A stretch of 64,000 bases of DNA, taken from Trileptium ribeirensis (taxonomy: Eukaryota > Nematoda > Enoplea > Enoplida > Thoracostomopsidae). The stretch spans positions 1-64,000 of the forward strand of contig JASANE010017456.1 of assembly GCA_030248225.1 (NCBI GenBank). Reading direction: 5' to 3'. Both the position numbers and the translations under genes were made by a program. The stretch's first letter is position 1, and the number at the start of each line of letters is the position of its first letter. Under the pieces are notes generated by a model. The model was not told the DNA's origin. It made no database searches and saw only the letters and a program-made list of their open reading frames with translations. Below, piece after piece: positions 1 through 10,768 of this stretch.

Positions 1-805
1 TATTGTTCTTTTCAGTTCTCACCACAGAAGCTACTGATTGACAACTACCCTTCAAATTTGACATGCAAAGATGAGAAATAGAACCAGATAGTCAGAGTAA
101 CAACGGAAGGCAACGGCCGCGATAGTTGACTGCAAAGCTCCCACGTCAAGCCACCGTGGGCAATCTGTCTGATGTATGATTATTGTCCCACTAAAGCGTT
201 TGTACGATTAAAGCATCCTATGCTGCTCGGAATAAATAAAAAAAATTACTTATTGCATTGGTGCATTGTTTTTGTTGAAACGGAGCGAGCGAAGGGATCC
301 TAGCTTTCGCTGGAAAATTTCTTCTTTTGTACTGTCGGTGTAAACTTTTGGCGATGTCCAAGCTCAACGTTGAGACATCGACTCGTGAGAGTTGTACACG
401 TTTCAGATTCATATCGTGCGGCTGTTAATATAATTGTAAATTTATTACATAGCTGGGCATAAACGATTCTGAATCTGGTTTTGCTTTTATTTTTCTAAAA
501 TATTAATGAAGTGTAAATTTCACGGTAGTTGGTATTTTTAATGAAGGGGGCTTTAGTATCAATAATGGAAATTATTATTTTGTTAATGGATTTGTCACCA
601 ATCATGGTTCATGCGAAAGAAGAATATTATTAGCAATAAAAATGCGGATACAGATTTGATGCAATTTTTCAGACTGGAAGAATTTATTACTTAAAAGACA
701 AAAAGTAACCGTACACAAAGCAAACTTTTGTGGTTGGCAGAAGGAATTATTAAACTTGCTGAAGCACAAACGGTTATAAATATGATTTACTACTCAGCCA
801 GTCTT
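1..805. other. No gene seen
   Basis: AT-rich sequence with only short open frames and no recognisable domain, RNA gene or repeat. It leads into the satellite array. Confidence 0.6.
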
Positions 806-1975
806 GATGTTAAACAATTCGGATTATCGAAAGTATTGCAAGTGTCTGGAGTCATTCAAAGTGCATGCACATGATGTCATCGGGCATCACAGGGGAGAAG
901 TATCGGCAAGAATTCTTGAGAGGATACCGATCTTTACGTTAAGCAGTTCGGCGTATCGAAGTATTGCAAGTGTCTAAAGCCATTCCAAAAAGTGCATGGT
1001 ACACCACGCCCTCGGACATCTCAGGGGAGAAGTATCGGCAAGAATTCTTGAGAGGATACCGATCTTTACATTAAGCAGTTCGGCGTATCGAGGTATTGGA
1101 AGTGTCTAAAGCCATTCCAAAAAGTGCATGGTACACCACGTCCTCGGACGTCTCTAGAGAGAAGTATCGGCAGGAATTTTTGATGTTAAGCAGTTCGGCG
1201 TATCGAGGTATTGGAGGTGTCTAAACCCATTCCAAAAAGTGCATGGTATACCACGCCCTCGAACATCTCTAGAGAGAAGTATCCGCAAGAATTCTTCAGA
1301 AGATACCGATCTTTAGGATAAGCAGTTCGGCGTATCGAGGTATTGCAAGTGTCTAAACCCATTCCAAAAAGTGCATGGTACACCACGTCCTCGGACATCT
1401 CTAGAGAGAAGTATCGGCAAGAATTCTTGAGAGGATACCGATCTTTACGTTAAGCAGTTCGGCGTATCGAGGTATTGGAGGTGTCTAAACCCATTCCAAA
1501 AGGTGCATGGTATACCACGTCCTCGGACATCTCTAGACAGAAGTATCGGCAAGAATTCTTGAGAGGATACCGATCTTTACGTTAAGCAGTTCGGCGTATC
1601 GAGGTATTGGAGGTGTCTAAAGCCATTCCAAAAAGTGCATGGTACACCACGTCCTCGGACATCTCTGGAGAGAAGTATCGGCAAGAATTCTTGAGAGGAT
1701 AGCGATCTTTACGTTAAGCAGTTCGGCGTATCGATGTATTGCAAGTGTCTAAAGCCATTCCAAAAAGTGCATGGTACACCGCGCCCTCGGACATCTCTGG
1801 AGAGAAGTATCGGCAAGAATTCTTGAGAGGATACCGATCTTTACGTTAGGCAGTTCGGTGTATCGAGATATTGGAGGTGTCTAAGCCCATTCCAAAAAGT
1901 GCATGGTATACCACGTCCTCGGAAATCTCTAGAGAGAAGTACCGGCAAGAATTCTTGAGAAGATACCGATTACTA
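806..1975. repeat. 132-bp tandem satellite, about 8-9 copies
   Basis: The marker gcagttcggcgtatcg recurs at about 943, 1074, 1190, 1322, 1454, 1586, 1718 and 1850 (the last slightly varied), giving a 132-bp period with one shortened unit of about 116 bp. The first unit (from about 806) is divergent and the last one decays near 1,975. Units carry the EcoRI-like core agaattcttgagagg. Because 132 is a multiple of three, one minus frame stays open across two units (1,186-1,398) and repeats a 44-residue block. I see no reason to call that a gene. Confidence 0.95.
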
Positions 1976-2690
1976 GGTCACGAATAACCAATAATATTTT
2001 ATAGCAAAACTATGAGCCACCTCTGATTGCTACTCCTCCTCTAATCTCATTTGCATTTGGTTACCTGTTAGTTGCCCCATGAAAGGTTTGAAGAGCCGAT
2101 TACTCTCAGGGAACCCCTGAATTCTTCGTGAGGGAATATTGTAGACCGAAAAACGATCACATAATCGAATGAGCTAAAGCATATGAATAGGACCCGGTGC
2201 AATACGCTTTTACAATTTTTTACGTAATATACAAGTCGTTTTGGTATAAATAAAAGAGGGTTTACATTGTAAAAAAGTTAACGTCAAAGGACGTATGTGG
2301 AAAACTGGACAACGATATAATAAATCAATAGTACAGCGTTGTTATCTCAATAATCGAAGCATGAATGTTCAATTGATGGCCAAATTTCTTGATATGCGGC
2401 GCCCCAGGCGTAGGCCCATTAGGCCTGAAACATATATATATATATATACGTTTTTAAGACATTTGCTGATTAAACTAACCAATCTATTGGGCCAACTGTA
2501 TTATATACATCTATACGCGGACGGCTCAAAGTACATAACGTGTTTCTGTTCCGTACAATGACCAATCAATCTTTTAGTCGTTTTATTTCACAATTGGTTC
2601 AAATGGGCCCATTGTAACAATGTAAATTTCGAAGCATTACGGTAACACAGTTACTCCTTTACTGTGCGCTTGTACGTGTGTTGTGCTCTC
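1976..2690. other. No gene seen; AT microsatellite
   Basis: AT-rich spacer with an (AT)n run near 2,432-2,450. An 88-codon open frame at 2,295-2,561 has biased, low-complexity composition, no recognisable domain and spans the microsatellite, so I do not call it a gene. Confidence 0.5.
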
Positions 2691-2699
2691 ACAATTAAC

Positions 2700-3745
2700 T
2701 GAGCAACTGCTCCGCAATCGCTTAGTGGATAGTGTATCTAGTGTTGTACGTGGCTCGCACGCAAACGATCCAGTTTAAATTGATGATAAAACGTCCCTCG
2801 CACTCAGAACCACATGTGGTGTTCCACTAGAAAGCGCTCTTGGCCATCTATTGTTCAACATCTATCGCACCTGTAATCGACATTATAACAAATGCTTTTC
2901 TCAAAGCGCATACTTACGCAACATCCAGTTTTACAAATAGTTTGACAGCAGCAGCATAGCTGAAACTATTCGTTCCGCTGAGCTTCTGAAGATTGCCGTT
3001 GGGGAATGGGTTGCGGCTACATTATGCCAAAACTAGGTTAATATACTTCAGCCGCTGCACATATACCATGAGCATTGCAGCGGATGATCAAGTTATATAA
3101 CCTTTAGACTCGATTAAATTACTGGGTGTAACACTAGACTCGCATTATGAAATTTGACCAGCATATAATAAATGTATCCGGCAACTTCGCGAAATGTGGC
3201 GGTTACGTCCCAGACGGTAAAACAATACTGTTCACATGATTATGCGAGCATTCGTTGCGTCTCGCTTGGATGATTGTAATTCATTGTACTGCCAACTTCC
3301 AAACACACGACTTCGCCCACTCCAGATGCTGCTATACAGTGCCGCCAGATTTATCTCCCGACGCATATTACCCCAGTATTACATGACCTGCACCGGTTAC
3401 CCTTGGAAAAGCGCGTACTGAATAAAATTTTAACCATCATTTTCAATGCTCTCTCTTCTGAAACGCTTTAGAGGCATGCTGCAGTTGTCATCCGTGTCCC
3501 GACTACCTGCTAACCAAACTCGTTGTATTGACGTTTGTCGGATCCAGAGTTTTCGATCTTTGGGTCCACTGTCATGGAATCTTTTTTCTGTCGACCTAAA
3601 GGATCTGAACCTAACACGACTACAATTCACGAGCAGACTGAAAACGTATTTATTCAGACACTCATCGTACTTATAAAATGCGCCTGTGTAACGTTTATCG
3701 AAAAACATTTATGCGAATTACACAATTATACCTCAGCATGAAAGG
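2700..3745 (+). pseudogene. LINE reverse-transcriptase relic (jockey/CR1-like)
   Basis: Broken 3' half of a non-LTR retrotransposon ORF2. Around 2,778-2,865 a frame reads CGVPLESALGHLLFNIY, matching the RT motif normally written GVPQGSVLGPLLFNIY. At 3,236-3,420 another frame gives AFVASRLDDCNSLYCQLP, the typical region after the RT palm in jockey/CR1 elements. The part to about 3,680 contains FRSLGPLSWN-like residues seen at the C-terminus of such ORFs. Stops and frameshifts lie throughout, so it is dead. The catalytic YADD block is not readable. The clade is uncertain. Confidence 0.75.
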
Positions 3746-3837
3746 GTGACACAAGCCCTGAATTGTTGTGCAGCATAGATTCAAAATTAAGTATGGGTCA
3801 CTACAGATATATATTACTGGCATTTTACTGTACCCCG

Positions 3838-4883
3838 CCGATGCGGGGTGCCATCCCCCTTTGAACCCGACTCGTCCATTTGTCACGATCAGCAGTCGCG
3901 GTCATCATCACAGGGAAAGCGTTGCATAACCATCTACGTCATGGAATGTCACCGAAAGCGGGCTCCATTTTGCGCTTGGCAAGTCGTCCCCAAGTATCGA
4001 ATGCTCTCCCTGGTGGTCACTTCCAATCGGCAGGTGGAAAAAAAGTTCTATCTAAGGGAACTGGCTAGGTTTTATTTGCAGCACATGACCAAGCCAGATG
4101 TGACGCCGTCACGTTACTGTCTGATCAAGTTTGTGCATTGTCTAACACCGTCGTCTAATATCCGCGTTTTGAATATGACCTTGAGGCGAAACACCTAGGA
4201 TGCGGCGGTAGCTCATAATCTCGAGGGCGTTGAGTCGGCGAATGTCGCTTTCTCGCACCACCCACGTTTCGCTGGCATGATGGCTGCAGGGAAGACTTTT
4301 GGCTTCGTTTCCAGCGTAATGCCTCTGCGCGACCAAGACGTTTATTAAGGCAGACGAATGCATTAAATGCCTTCGCAACTCTACTGAACATCTCCTACAA
4401 CGTCCCACGTGTACCGTTTACCATTGAACCAAGGTACGAGAACTTATCCACCACTTCAAGCTGATGGCCGTCTACCTATAGTACTAGCTTCCTGCAGCAG
4501 CAGTGAATTACCTTGGTCTTTTCGCCATTTATATTCAGATCAACCCGTTTAGCAGAAGTGCTGAGCCTCAGCAGCATTCACTGCAGCCTAGCGGCAGAGT
4601 TGGATAGCAATGTTTAGGTCGTCGGTGAAGTCCAAGTCGCTAACATTGAGGCCTTCGCTGAGAAAAATTCCATCCTACGATTTATCGAGGCTATTTCTGA
4701 TTGCGCAATCTACGGCGTAGTTGAAAAGCATATGAGACAATATAGAACATTGCGTTACACCGGTCTTTATAGAAAACGCCGCTGATGTGGAGTTGTAGCC
4801 GCGTATACAAGCTTCAGTGTTGCGGTACGTGGTTCTAATCATTCGAACAAGTTTATTGGGGACGCCATTTGCCTCCATAATAG
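3838..4883 (-). pseudogene. RTE-like LINE, 3' part (RT to C-terminus)
   Basis: Minus-strand remainder of an RTE-like ORF. From 4,878 down, the frame reads NGVPNKLVRMIRTTYRN and then SIKTGVTQCSILSHMLFN, which is RT motif 4/5 (normally GVRQGCILSPxLFN). At 4,142-4,408 comes ETWVVRESDIRRLNALEIMSY, the highly conserved RTE C-terminal block. Near 3,850-3,930 lies a TATADRDKWTS-like block that ends such ORFs. Frameshifts separate these pieces. The 5' part of the same copy lies beyond the LTR element (12,272-14,060), and the reading resumes in register of domains, so this is one LINE split by insertion. Confidence 0.85.
4880..4883 (+). repeat. Target-site duplication ATAG, left
   Basis: ATAG directly precedes the left LTR and is repeated at 12,268-12,271 directly after the right LTR. 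A 4-bp duplication is usual for Ty3/gypsy-type integrases. Confidence 0.9.
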
Positions 4884-4939
4884 TGTAGCGAAGCGAGTCC
4901 TAATGGGTATAAAATTCTTAACTTTTGCAACGATGACCT

Positions 4940-4956
4940 TGTGTAATGGTTAGCAC
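4940..4956 (+). promoter_or_regulatory. tRNA-Gln D-arm-like stretch in U5 (left LTR)
   Basis: The plus strand reads tgtgtaatggttagcac, which matches the D-arm region of eukaryotic tRNA-Gln (recalled as GGTGTAATGGTTAGCAC). The element's RNA is minus-sense, so it carries the complement. See the right-LTR copy next to the PBS. Confidence 0.7.
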
Positions 4957-5068
4957 CCAGAACCTAGGACTTCACTTACTACACAAATATAATAAGTACC
5001 TAGCTTAATATTACTAAGATAAATAATCGTACGGCAATAAAATAATAAACTGTTTGAATCGACAAGGT

Positions 5069-5146
5069 GGATCTAAGGATCCGACTAATAAATTAATATT
5101 AATGCTCGAGCAAACTTTATGAACTACAAGGTGGATCCGTCGATCC
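5069..5146. other. Two short hairpins in LTR
   Basis: GGATC-taag-GATCC (5,069-5,082) and GGATC-cgtc-GATCC (5,133-5,146). The stem is the same and the loop differs; both follow acaagg-type context. They precede the four-hairpin array. Confidence 0.7.
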
Positions 5147-5197
5147 GGCCTAAGCTTTGACTTATGCTTAGCTCAACCTAGTCAATAAGATTTATCG

Positions 5198-5320
5198 GAG
5201 CACCCCCTGTGCTCTCAAAAAGAAAAATTTCGGAGCAGCCCTCTGCTCTCAGAAGAAATTTTTCGGAGCAGCCCGTCTGCTCTCAATAACCCAAGAAAAT
5301 GTGGAGCACCCCGTGTGCTC
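5198..5320. other. Four-hairpin array in LTR with covarying stems
   Basis: Four 6-bp stem-loops follow each other: GAGCAC/GTGCTC (5,198-5,214), GAGCAG/CTGCTC (5,233-5,248), GAGCAG/CTGCTC (5,266-5,282) and GAGCAC/GTGCTC (5,304-5,320). Loops are cccct, ccct, cccgt and cccgt, and each is followed by tca. The closing pair nearest the loop is C:G in units 1 and 4 and G:C in units 2 and 3, a compensatory change. The array recurs in the right LTR at about 11,083-11,204, with one C fewer in the first loop. Confidence 0.9.
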
Positions 5321-6383
5321 TCAATAAACCCCAAAGTTTTGTTAAACTCGGAATCAGCGCTAAGTCTTAGCTTTATGTAACTACTGCCTAGCTAGACCAG
5401 TGTTAAATAACAAGGTGCCGTATGGCTTGTAAGCTAAAAAAATTAGACAATAAACGACACTTACTCTGAGATCTCCGATCGCGACTGACTCTGTAAACTA
5501 ACTGCTGCAGCTAACTCTGCAGTCGATGGCATCAACTGCCTCGCTGATCGAACAAAATCTGAGTTTAAATACCCTAGAATCTGGGCTGGCGAGGTCTAGA
5601 TAGTCAGCTGTAATTCTTAGAAATTGAATAATTTTTAAATCGTTGCTAAAAATATCTTTAAAATAATTATTACCACCCAGCAACAACACACCAAGCTTGA
5701 CATTTTAAACAAATATTATATGCTGCAGCATTTTCAGTAATACAGTAAATCAAAAGTTTTTTGCGAAAAAAAATCCTGAAGCTATTAGACACGTTTCACA
5801 AAATCTTTACAGTTGCTGCTGCAGATCAGCATCAAAAATAATAATTAAAATAATTATAATTTTAAAGTTGATATTTTAATTACGACAGAAAAATTTGCTT
5901 AAATTCGACGCCCTATACGGGCACCTTGTAGACTATAACAAATCTCGCAAATCGCAAGAACTGATGTAAAAATTGGTAAAATATATGCCAAATACTTATG
6001 TTTATCTCAAATTCGCGAGCACCGCAACGATAAATCGTAGACTTCCATAATAATTCTTCAATTTTGGAGCCGCCGATCGTGTCTGAAGAAATAGTTTTAG
6101 TGAGTCTAAAACCTGCAAAAAGCTCCAATAAGACTACGTTGTCACTTTAAATCCATCGTCTTACAGTAATGCTTGCAAAAACTCTATGCCTTTCCGCCGA
6201 CATTATGTGAAAGGTTGAATCTGATAAGAGGTTATACACATAATGACTCACAACATACGAAACAATGAAACTTATATTTTACAGAAATAAAACTCTAGAA
6301 ACTTCAAGATATCAGCTGCATATTTGTTTCGTATTTTCAAAACGTTTGCGATGAAGCGAATAACTCAGACACACTTTGTTACA

Positions 6384-6861
6384 CCATCCCAGACATTTAT
6401 GGCGAGGCCTCACGAGCCAAGGATAAAGTATTTACTGCTTGTAGGTAAATAATTTAGTGTTGCAATTTCATTCATTTCACTAAACGTTATACAGCCAAAT
6501 CAAAAATTACATAAAACAACGTCTATTCAAAAACAAAAAAACATTGTATGATAACAAGGTGCATTTGAGAATTGACTTGTCAATAACATGCCAGTAATGG
6601 AATCCATTTGAATGTGATGGTGGTGCCACAATTTTCATCTCACTGGACAATAATGCATGTGCTGCACTTAAATCAAATTCTCTTTTAATTTTTCGTTTGG
6701 TTCAAAAATTACATTTCCTTTTCTCCAGAAGCCGTCAACCCTAGGAAGTATGACAAATTCAGATCCGGGGGAATCGTAACAACGGAGTACAGACGGACTG
6801 TGTTAGTAACTACATCTCCCAGCTGGTGTGGTACTCCGTCTATCAGCAACTGATGTTTCTG
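6384..6861 (-). other. Element tail between protease and 3' LTR
   Basis: No coding signal. In element orientation the bases before the 3' LTR are a short purine-rich run (GGGATGG), a weak polypurine-tract candidate. If a pol gene once followed the protease it is absent here. Confidence 0.6.
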
Positions 6862-7452
6862 TTAGTTAATGCTTGCAGTACCCAGTTGTTGTAAAACATC
6901 TACGCCGATAATTACAGAATGGGTGCAATCACCTGAGATGAAGACGTGAAAATCAAAAATTTTATTACCGATTCCCAGAGCAACTTTAATAACTCCTTTC
7001 ATCGATAAACTGTGACCGGTTATGCCTACTGCCCAGGTCCAAGGCACTGACACTAAGTCATCCTCTAAATATCTTAGTTTATTGAAAGTTTCGGAAGACA
7101 TTATTGTTATGTTACTACCGGTATCCAAAACACCGGTAAACTGTTTTCCATCTAATGTTACCTTAATTTCTGACGCTGCTTTTCCAACCGTGAACACGGT
7201 TTCAGCAGTGGCCGTAATTGCCTTTTGGTTATTATTAAGTTGGTGTGATTTTCCACGGCAAAACGGTAACTCACATATCTCAATGGTTGAATGTTGCGGC
7301 TGTACATTGACAAACTCCCTAAATGGCCTGTCACAATGGAGTGATATAGGGCGGACTTCTACCGATTTACTACGTGTTCTATATCTTACCGGCTTTTCCG
7401 ACATCTCTATGTTCCCAGTGACCGGGTAGGACCTGAATAAGGGCAGCAACAA
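6862..7452 (-). CDS. Retropepsin-type aspartic protease
   Basis: 196-codon open frame with an aspartic-protease core: VLDTGSNITIM at about residues 108-118 (catalytic DTGS) and a C-terminal IIGVDVLQQLG, the second conserved block of single-domain retropepsins. It would cleave the Gag and Gag-Env product. The first codon is TTG and the first ATG is residue 17 (7,402-7,404). The frame overlaps the end of the upstream gag-env frame by 74 nt in the +1 register, so frameshifting or a separate message is likely. Position is odd: protease normally lies between Gag and RT, whereas here it follows an envelope region and nothing follows it. Confidence 0.9.
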   Translation of the reverse strand: MLLPLFRSYPVTGNIEMSEKPVRYRTRSKSVEVRPISLHCDRPFREFVNVQPQHSTIEICELPFCRGKSHQLNNNQKAITATAETVFTVGKAASEIKVTLDGKQFTGVLDTGSNITIMSSETFNKLRYLEDDLVSVPWTWAVGITGHSLSMKGVIKVALGIGNKIFDFHVFISGDCTHSVIIGVDVLQQLGTASIN

Positions 7453-10400
7453 CTAATACATTTGTTAAATTTTTCCAACATACGTGCAAAAGACACAAAA
7501 GCATTATTATGATAACAAGGGCAGGCACAAGATACATTACTTCGCTAGGTACGTCCATGTCGTCCTGCATCAAGTACTGCAGCTCACGCTTTAACCTTTG
7601 ATCGGTTAAAGCAGAGTGATACTTTACATCTTTCAATTTACTCCAGCTAGGTGGCGCAATATTAACCGAGAAATTGAGATTTATTTTTCTAAACTGTTGC
7701 ATGAAAACCTCGAAATCGTGTACTGGCCTATAACTAGACATTAATACCTGATCTCCTACAATTATCATTGAAAAATTTGAGTGTGCGAAGAACATTACAC
7801 CGTGCCTCGGCACCTCCAATTTGTCAGCTTTGGTAACTTTGCCCCCAGGTTGAATTCGCGTAACGTGCACATACTCTTCAGATGTTCTGACTAGAATACC
7901 CACACGTGTGCTTTGGATTATAGTTTCTGGGGAGTATTGTTTAATGTCAAATGTGCAAGCCTCATTAACTGTTGAATTTTTCAAATCGTGAAGGCAAGTA
8001 TCACTGATACTTGTGGGTAGGGCACCACGATCGCAAAACCACAGTCCTGTTGTTTTGTGGCATCCTTCCGATTTTACCTCATGAAAATACCCTCTGTTGA
8101 GAGTCTTATCATATGTAATATATTGTGGTAACGATAGCCTAGCAGTAACATTTGTATTCTTATTATTAAACCCTACGTTAACCACCCGCATAAGCGGTAG
8201 GATATTCTCCACGCGTATGCGCGGTATTTCTAGTATAACACCAAACCTGGTGTCTACAATGTCCATTAAGACTGGGTACGCCTTAACAAAATGATAAAAT
8301 AAACTGGGATCATGTACATAAACTGTGTCATGCAATGTAATTTCTTTTTGTACTAACAGCCTTATTTGTGAAGCTGTCAGTATGTCGGCAGAAAGTGTTC
8401 CGCTGTTACTAGCTAGCACCATGGCTTTAATTATATTGCGGACCTCATTCAAAAAGAAATTTGTTTGAGCCATAAAATGTGTCCACGCTACGCGCTTCAT
8501 GACAGTGCACTCTAATGATACTGTGGTTTGTTCTATATATCGGACAATATCATGCGTTATTGCAAAAATTCTCTCTTGATTCACGGTTAACTGTTGAATC
8601 TGTTCCGAGTCTTTAATGACTTGCTCTCCAAAAACCCGGACAGAGTTTTTTAACGCAGTAATTTTTGGGGCTAAGTGCGACATTTGTATACTGTTTGCTA
8701 TCCCCATGCCGATGCCTGCCACTGAAGCAACACCAGCAAGGGCCACACCAATAAAACGTTTTTGTCTTCTCGGCTCAATAAATGTACACGCAAATGGTTT
8801 ATCCGTACATATGCTTTGCAATAAAGCCTCATAGAAGGTAGGGTCTATCGACTCTTGAAAATTTTGACTAAATTTAGTTAATGCTTTTCGTGACTCCTCG
8901 TGTAATATTTGATGACCAGTGCAATTACAGTCCTTTGGATTGACTGAAAATCGCACTACATTCTTACAGGCCTCATGTTGTTCGTGCCTAGTATGCACTA
9001 ATATCGGTACATACACTGAATCCGAGGCCGTCATTACCAGGCCTTCTGGGACAAACCCAACTCCCACCGATGGGAACAGATGGGGATGAAGTTTATTCAA
9101 CGTTTTGGTTAATGCTAGTTCTGCTGGTGACACCATTAAAAACAAGAACATTAACCCCAGAAATAAACATGAAAGCTTAGATGGTGTGGTCTTAGTAGAA
9201 AGTTTCATTTTATTAGACGAACTGTATTCATTAATAGCAGTTTTGTCTTGCCTCTTTTGCTGGAGGGTGGGCTTCTTTAGTGAAACCATGCCTACCAACT
9301 GGGGATAGGCTTTTTCAACAAGCAGTGAGTTCTGCTTACTAAGAACCGCAAGTTGGCTACGCAGTTTGTCAATCTCATCCCGGTCTTTATTATGATTACA
9401 AGATGCCTGCAGCGGCTCAGTTGCAACCTGCCCCACCGTAGTGGTGGCCACGACGCTAGTATTTTTCGGACGGCTTGCCATAGGGCCTACGTTTGGAATA
9501 TTTGGACGAGAGCCCGGTGGCAACGGTCGTAGAAAATTTTGTGAGAAATTGCCTCGAGGCTGCATATTAAAATTGGAAGGTCGGTTATTTTGCCGAGTGG
9601 CATTATTTTGACTACCTCTTAACAGGCAGCTCATGGCCATGTGACCCATTCGTCCACAGTTATAACACCGTGGACCCCTAGGAGAAAAATTTTCTGATAT
9701 GTTGTTACCAATAAACGGTCTATTTGGCCGCCTATTTTGATTTGTGCCAAAAGTAGGTGGACGCGAACGGTTATCCCGCCTCGGTCCGTTATTCCTAACC
9801 CGTTGTAATGTATTTGCAATTTCCTTTTGATTTTTAGCCAATAGCTCCATACCTTGAGCCACTTTGTGCAATGTTTGATCACGAACTAGTGTGTTAGTTG
9901 TACTAGCAAAGCTCACTGGTGTGGAGTCAGGTCCACATAAAACTGCTTGCATGTCTAAACGCTGCGCCAGGTCTTCTGCTTGGCGCAGAGTATTAGGCAT
10001 ATCACGAAAGACATGCGATTTTATCTCAGGTCGAAGGCCACTGAAAAATCGACTGATAATTTTTCGTTGCAAATTCTCGTCAGTCTCATGTGGGTATATG
10101 CTCCGACAGGCCTTCTTAATTGCCTTGAGATAGGCAGTCAGTGACTCGCCACTCAATTGCTGGCGCTGTTCAAGCGCCGCTTCGTGGAACAAAGACCACT
10201 CTGGTGTTAGCAAAGCGTTCTTTAACGAGCGCACCAGATCATTATAATTTCTCTTGGATGCATCCGGTAGGCGGTCATATGTGTCCTTAGCTCTATCTCT
10301 TAAGTATGCCGGCAGAACTTTTAACTTCATGTTATCGTCAATTATTCTTGCATCACAAACCAAATTAAAATTTTCAAGCCATGAGTTAAAATCTTGACCA

Positions 10401-10645
10401 GTAAGATCTCCTCGGAAGGGCTTGATCGTGAACTCATTCTCATTGCCCAACCGAACTCGCTGTGAAATCTCGTCAAAATCATTAGAAAGATCTCTCAGAC
10501 CATTATCAAGCCTTGAAGCTAGATCTTTTATAACATGGTCAAGCTGACCAATATTTTTCACCAATGTATCCATAACCTCAATTTCAGCTTCTGTCTCAAA
10601 AAATGAACTTTCGTCTTCGTCGTCAGTCGGCTCTAAGTTAGCCAA
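7379..10645 (-). CDS. Gag-Env fused polyprotein of LTR element
   Basis: Single open frame of 1,088 codons. Residues about 70-230 are a Ty3/gypsy-type Gag capsid, with a CCHC zinc knuckle at 327-340 and basic N/R/P-rich flanks. From about 480 an envelope-like glycoprotein begins: hydrophobic signal segment 490-513, basic furin-type site RRQKR at 626-630, a Gly/Ala-rich fusion-peptide-like stretch 631-651, a heptad-rich region 655-710, cysteine-containing ectodomain with N-glycosylation sequons, and a transmembrane segment about 1,036-1,057. This is class I fusion-glycoprotein architecture as in envelope-bearing retroelements. The reported first codon is TTG; the first ATG is residue 25 (10,571-10,573), and the frame is open upstream to 10,711 without ATG. 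No pol lies between Gag and Env. Whether Env is made as a fusion or from a spliced message cannot be seen. Confidence 0.9.
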   Translation of the reverse strand: MANLEPTDDEDESSFFETEAEIEVMDTLVKNIGQLDHVIKDLASRLDNGLRDLSNDFDEISQRVRLGNENEFTIKPFRGDLTGQDFNSWLENFNLVCDARIIDDNMKLKVLPAYLRDRAKDTYDRLPDASKRNYNDLVRSLKNALLTPEWSLFHEAALEQRQQLSGESLTAYLKAIKKACRSIYPHETDENLQRKIISRFFSGLRPEIKSHVFRDMPNTLRQAEDLAQRLDMQAVLCGPDSTPVSFASTTNTLVRDQTLHKVAQGMELLAKNQKEIANTLQRVRNNGPRRDNRSRPPTFGTNQNRRPNRPFIGNNISENFSPRGPRCYNCGRMGHMAMSCLLRGSQNNATRQNNRPSNFNMQPRGNFSQNFLRPLPPGSRPNIPNVGPMASRPKNTSVVATTTVGQVATEPLQASCNHNKDRDEIDKLRSQLAVLSKQNSLLVEKAYPQLVGMVSLKKPTLQQKRQDKTAINEYSSSNKMKLSTKTTPSKLSCLFLGLMFLFLMVSPAELALTKTLNKLHPHLFPSVGVGFVPEGLVMTASDSVYVPILVHTRHEQHEACKNVVRFSVNPKDCNCTGHQILHEESRKALTKFSQNFQESIDPTFYEALLQSICTDKPFACTFIEPRRQKRFIGVALAGVASVAGIGMGIANSIQMSHLAPKITALKNSVRVFGEQVIKDSEQIQQLTVNQERIFAITHDIVRYIEQTTVSLECTVMKRVAWTHFMAQTNFFLNEVRNIIKAMVLASNSGTLSADILTASQIRLLVQKEITLHDTVYVHDPSLFYHFVKAYPVLMDIVDTRFGVILEIPRIRVENILPLMRVVNVGFNNKNTNVTARLSLPQYITYDKTLNRGYFHEVKSEGCHKTTGLWFCDRGALPTSISDTCLHDLKNSTVNEACTFDIKQYSPETIIQSTRVGILVRTSEEYVHVTRIQPGGKVTKADKLEVPRHGVMFFAHSNFSMIIVGDQVLMSSYRPVHDFEVFMQQFRKINLNFSVNIAPPSWSKLKDVKYHSALTDQRLKRELQYLMQDDMDVPSEVMYLVPALVIIIMLLCLLHVCWKNLTNVLVVAALIQVLPGHWEHRDVGKAGKI

Positions 10646-10748
10646 ATGTGCACTACGTAACTTGTAAACGGCCGTACTTTTGTTAATTTTGAGTAGTGAT
10701 AGTTTTTTTGTTCAACCCAAGTTCTTTTAACCCGACTAAGAAAACCGG

Positions 10749-10766
10749 ATCTCGGTGGGACCTCCA
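10749..10766 (-). promoter_or_regulatory. Primer-binding site, tRNA-Gln-like
   Basis: Two bases inside the 5' LTR. The plus strand reads atctcggtgggacctcca, equal to the 3' end of tRNA-Gln including CCA except one base (recalled ATCTCGGTGGAACCTCCA, 17 of 18). The RNA strand therefore starts TGG and can pair with that tRNA. Confidence 0.85.
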
Positions 10767-10768
10767 AC

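Larger units (their letters stand above)
4884..6383 (-). repeat. LTR (3' LTR of the minus-strand element)
   Basis: 1,500 bp, nearly identical to 10,769-12,267. Plus-strand ends are tgtagcg and gttaca. Contains the hairpin array (5,198-5,320), two small GGATC/GATCC hairpins and the tRNA-Gln D-arm-like stretch at 4,940-4,956. Short open frames inside (5,498-5,689; 5,913-6,128) are also present in the other LTR and look accidental. Confidence 0.97.

Noticed and set aside
1186..1398. 70-codon minus frame in the 132-bp satellite
   Set aside because: It is a by-product of a repeat period divisible by three.
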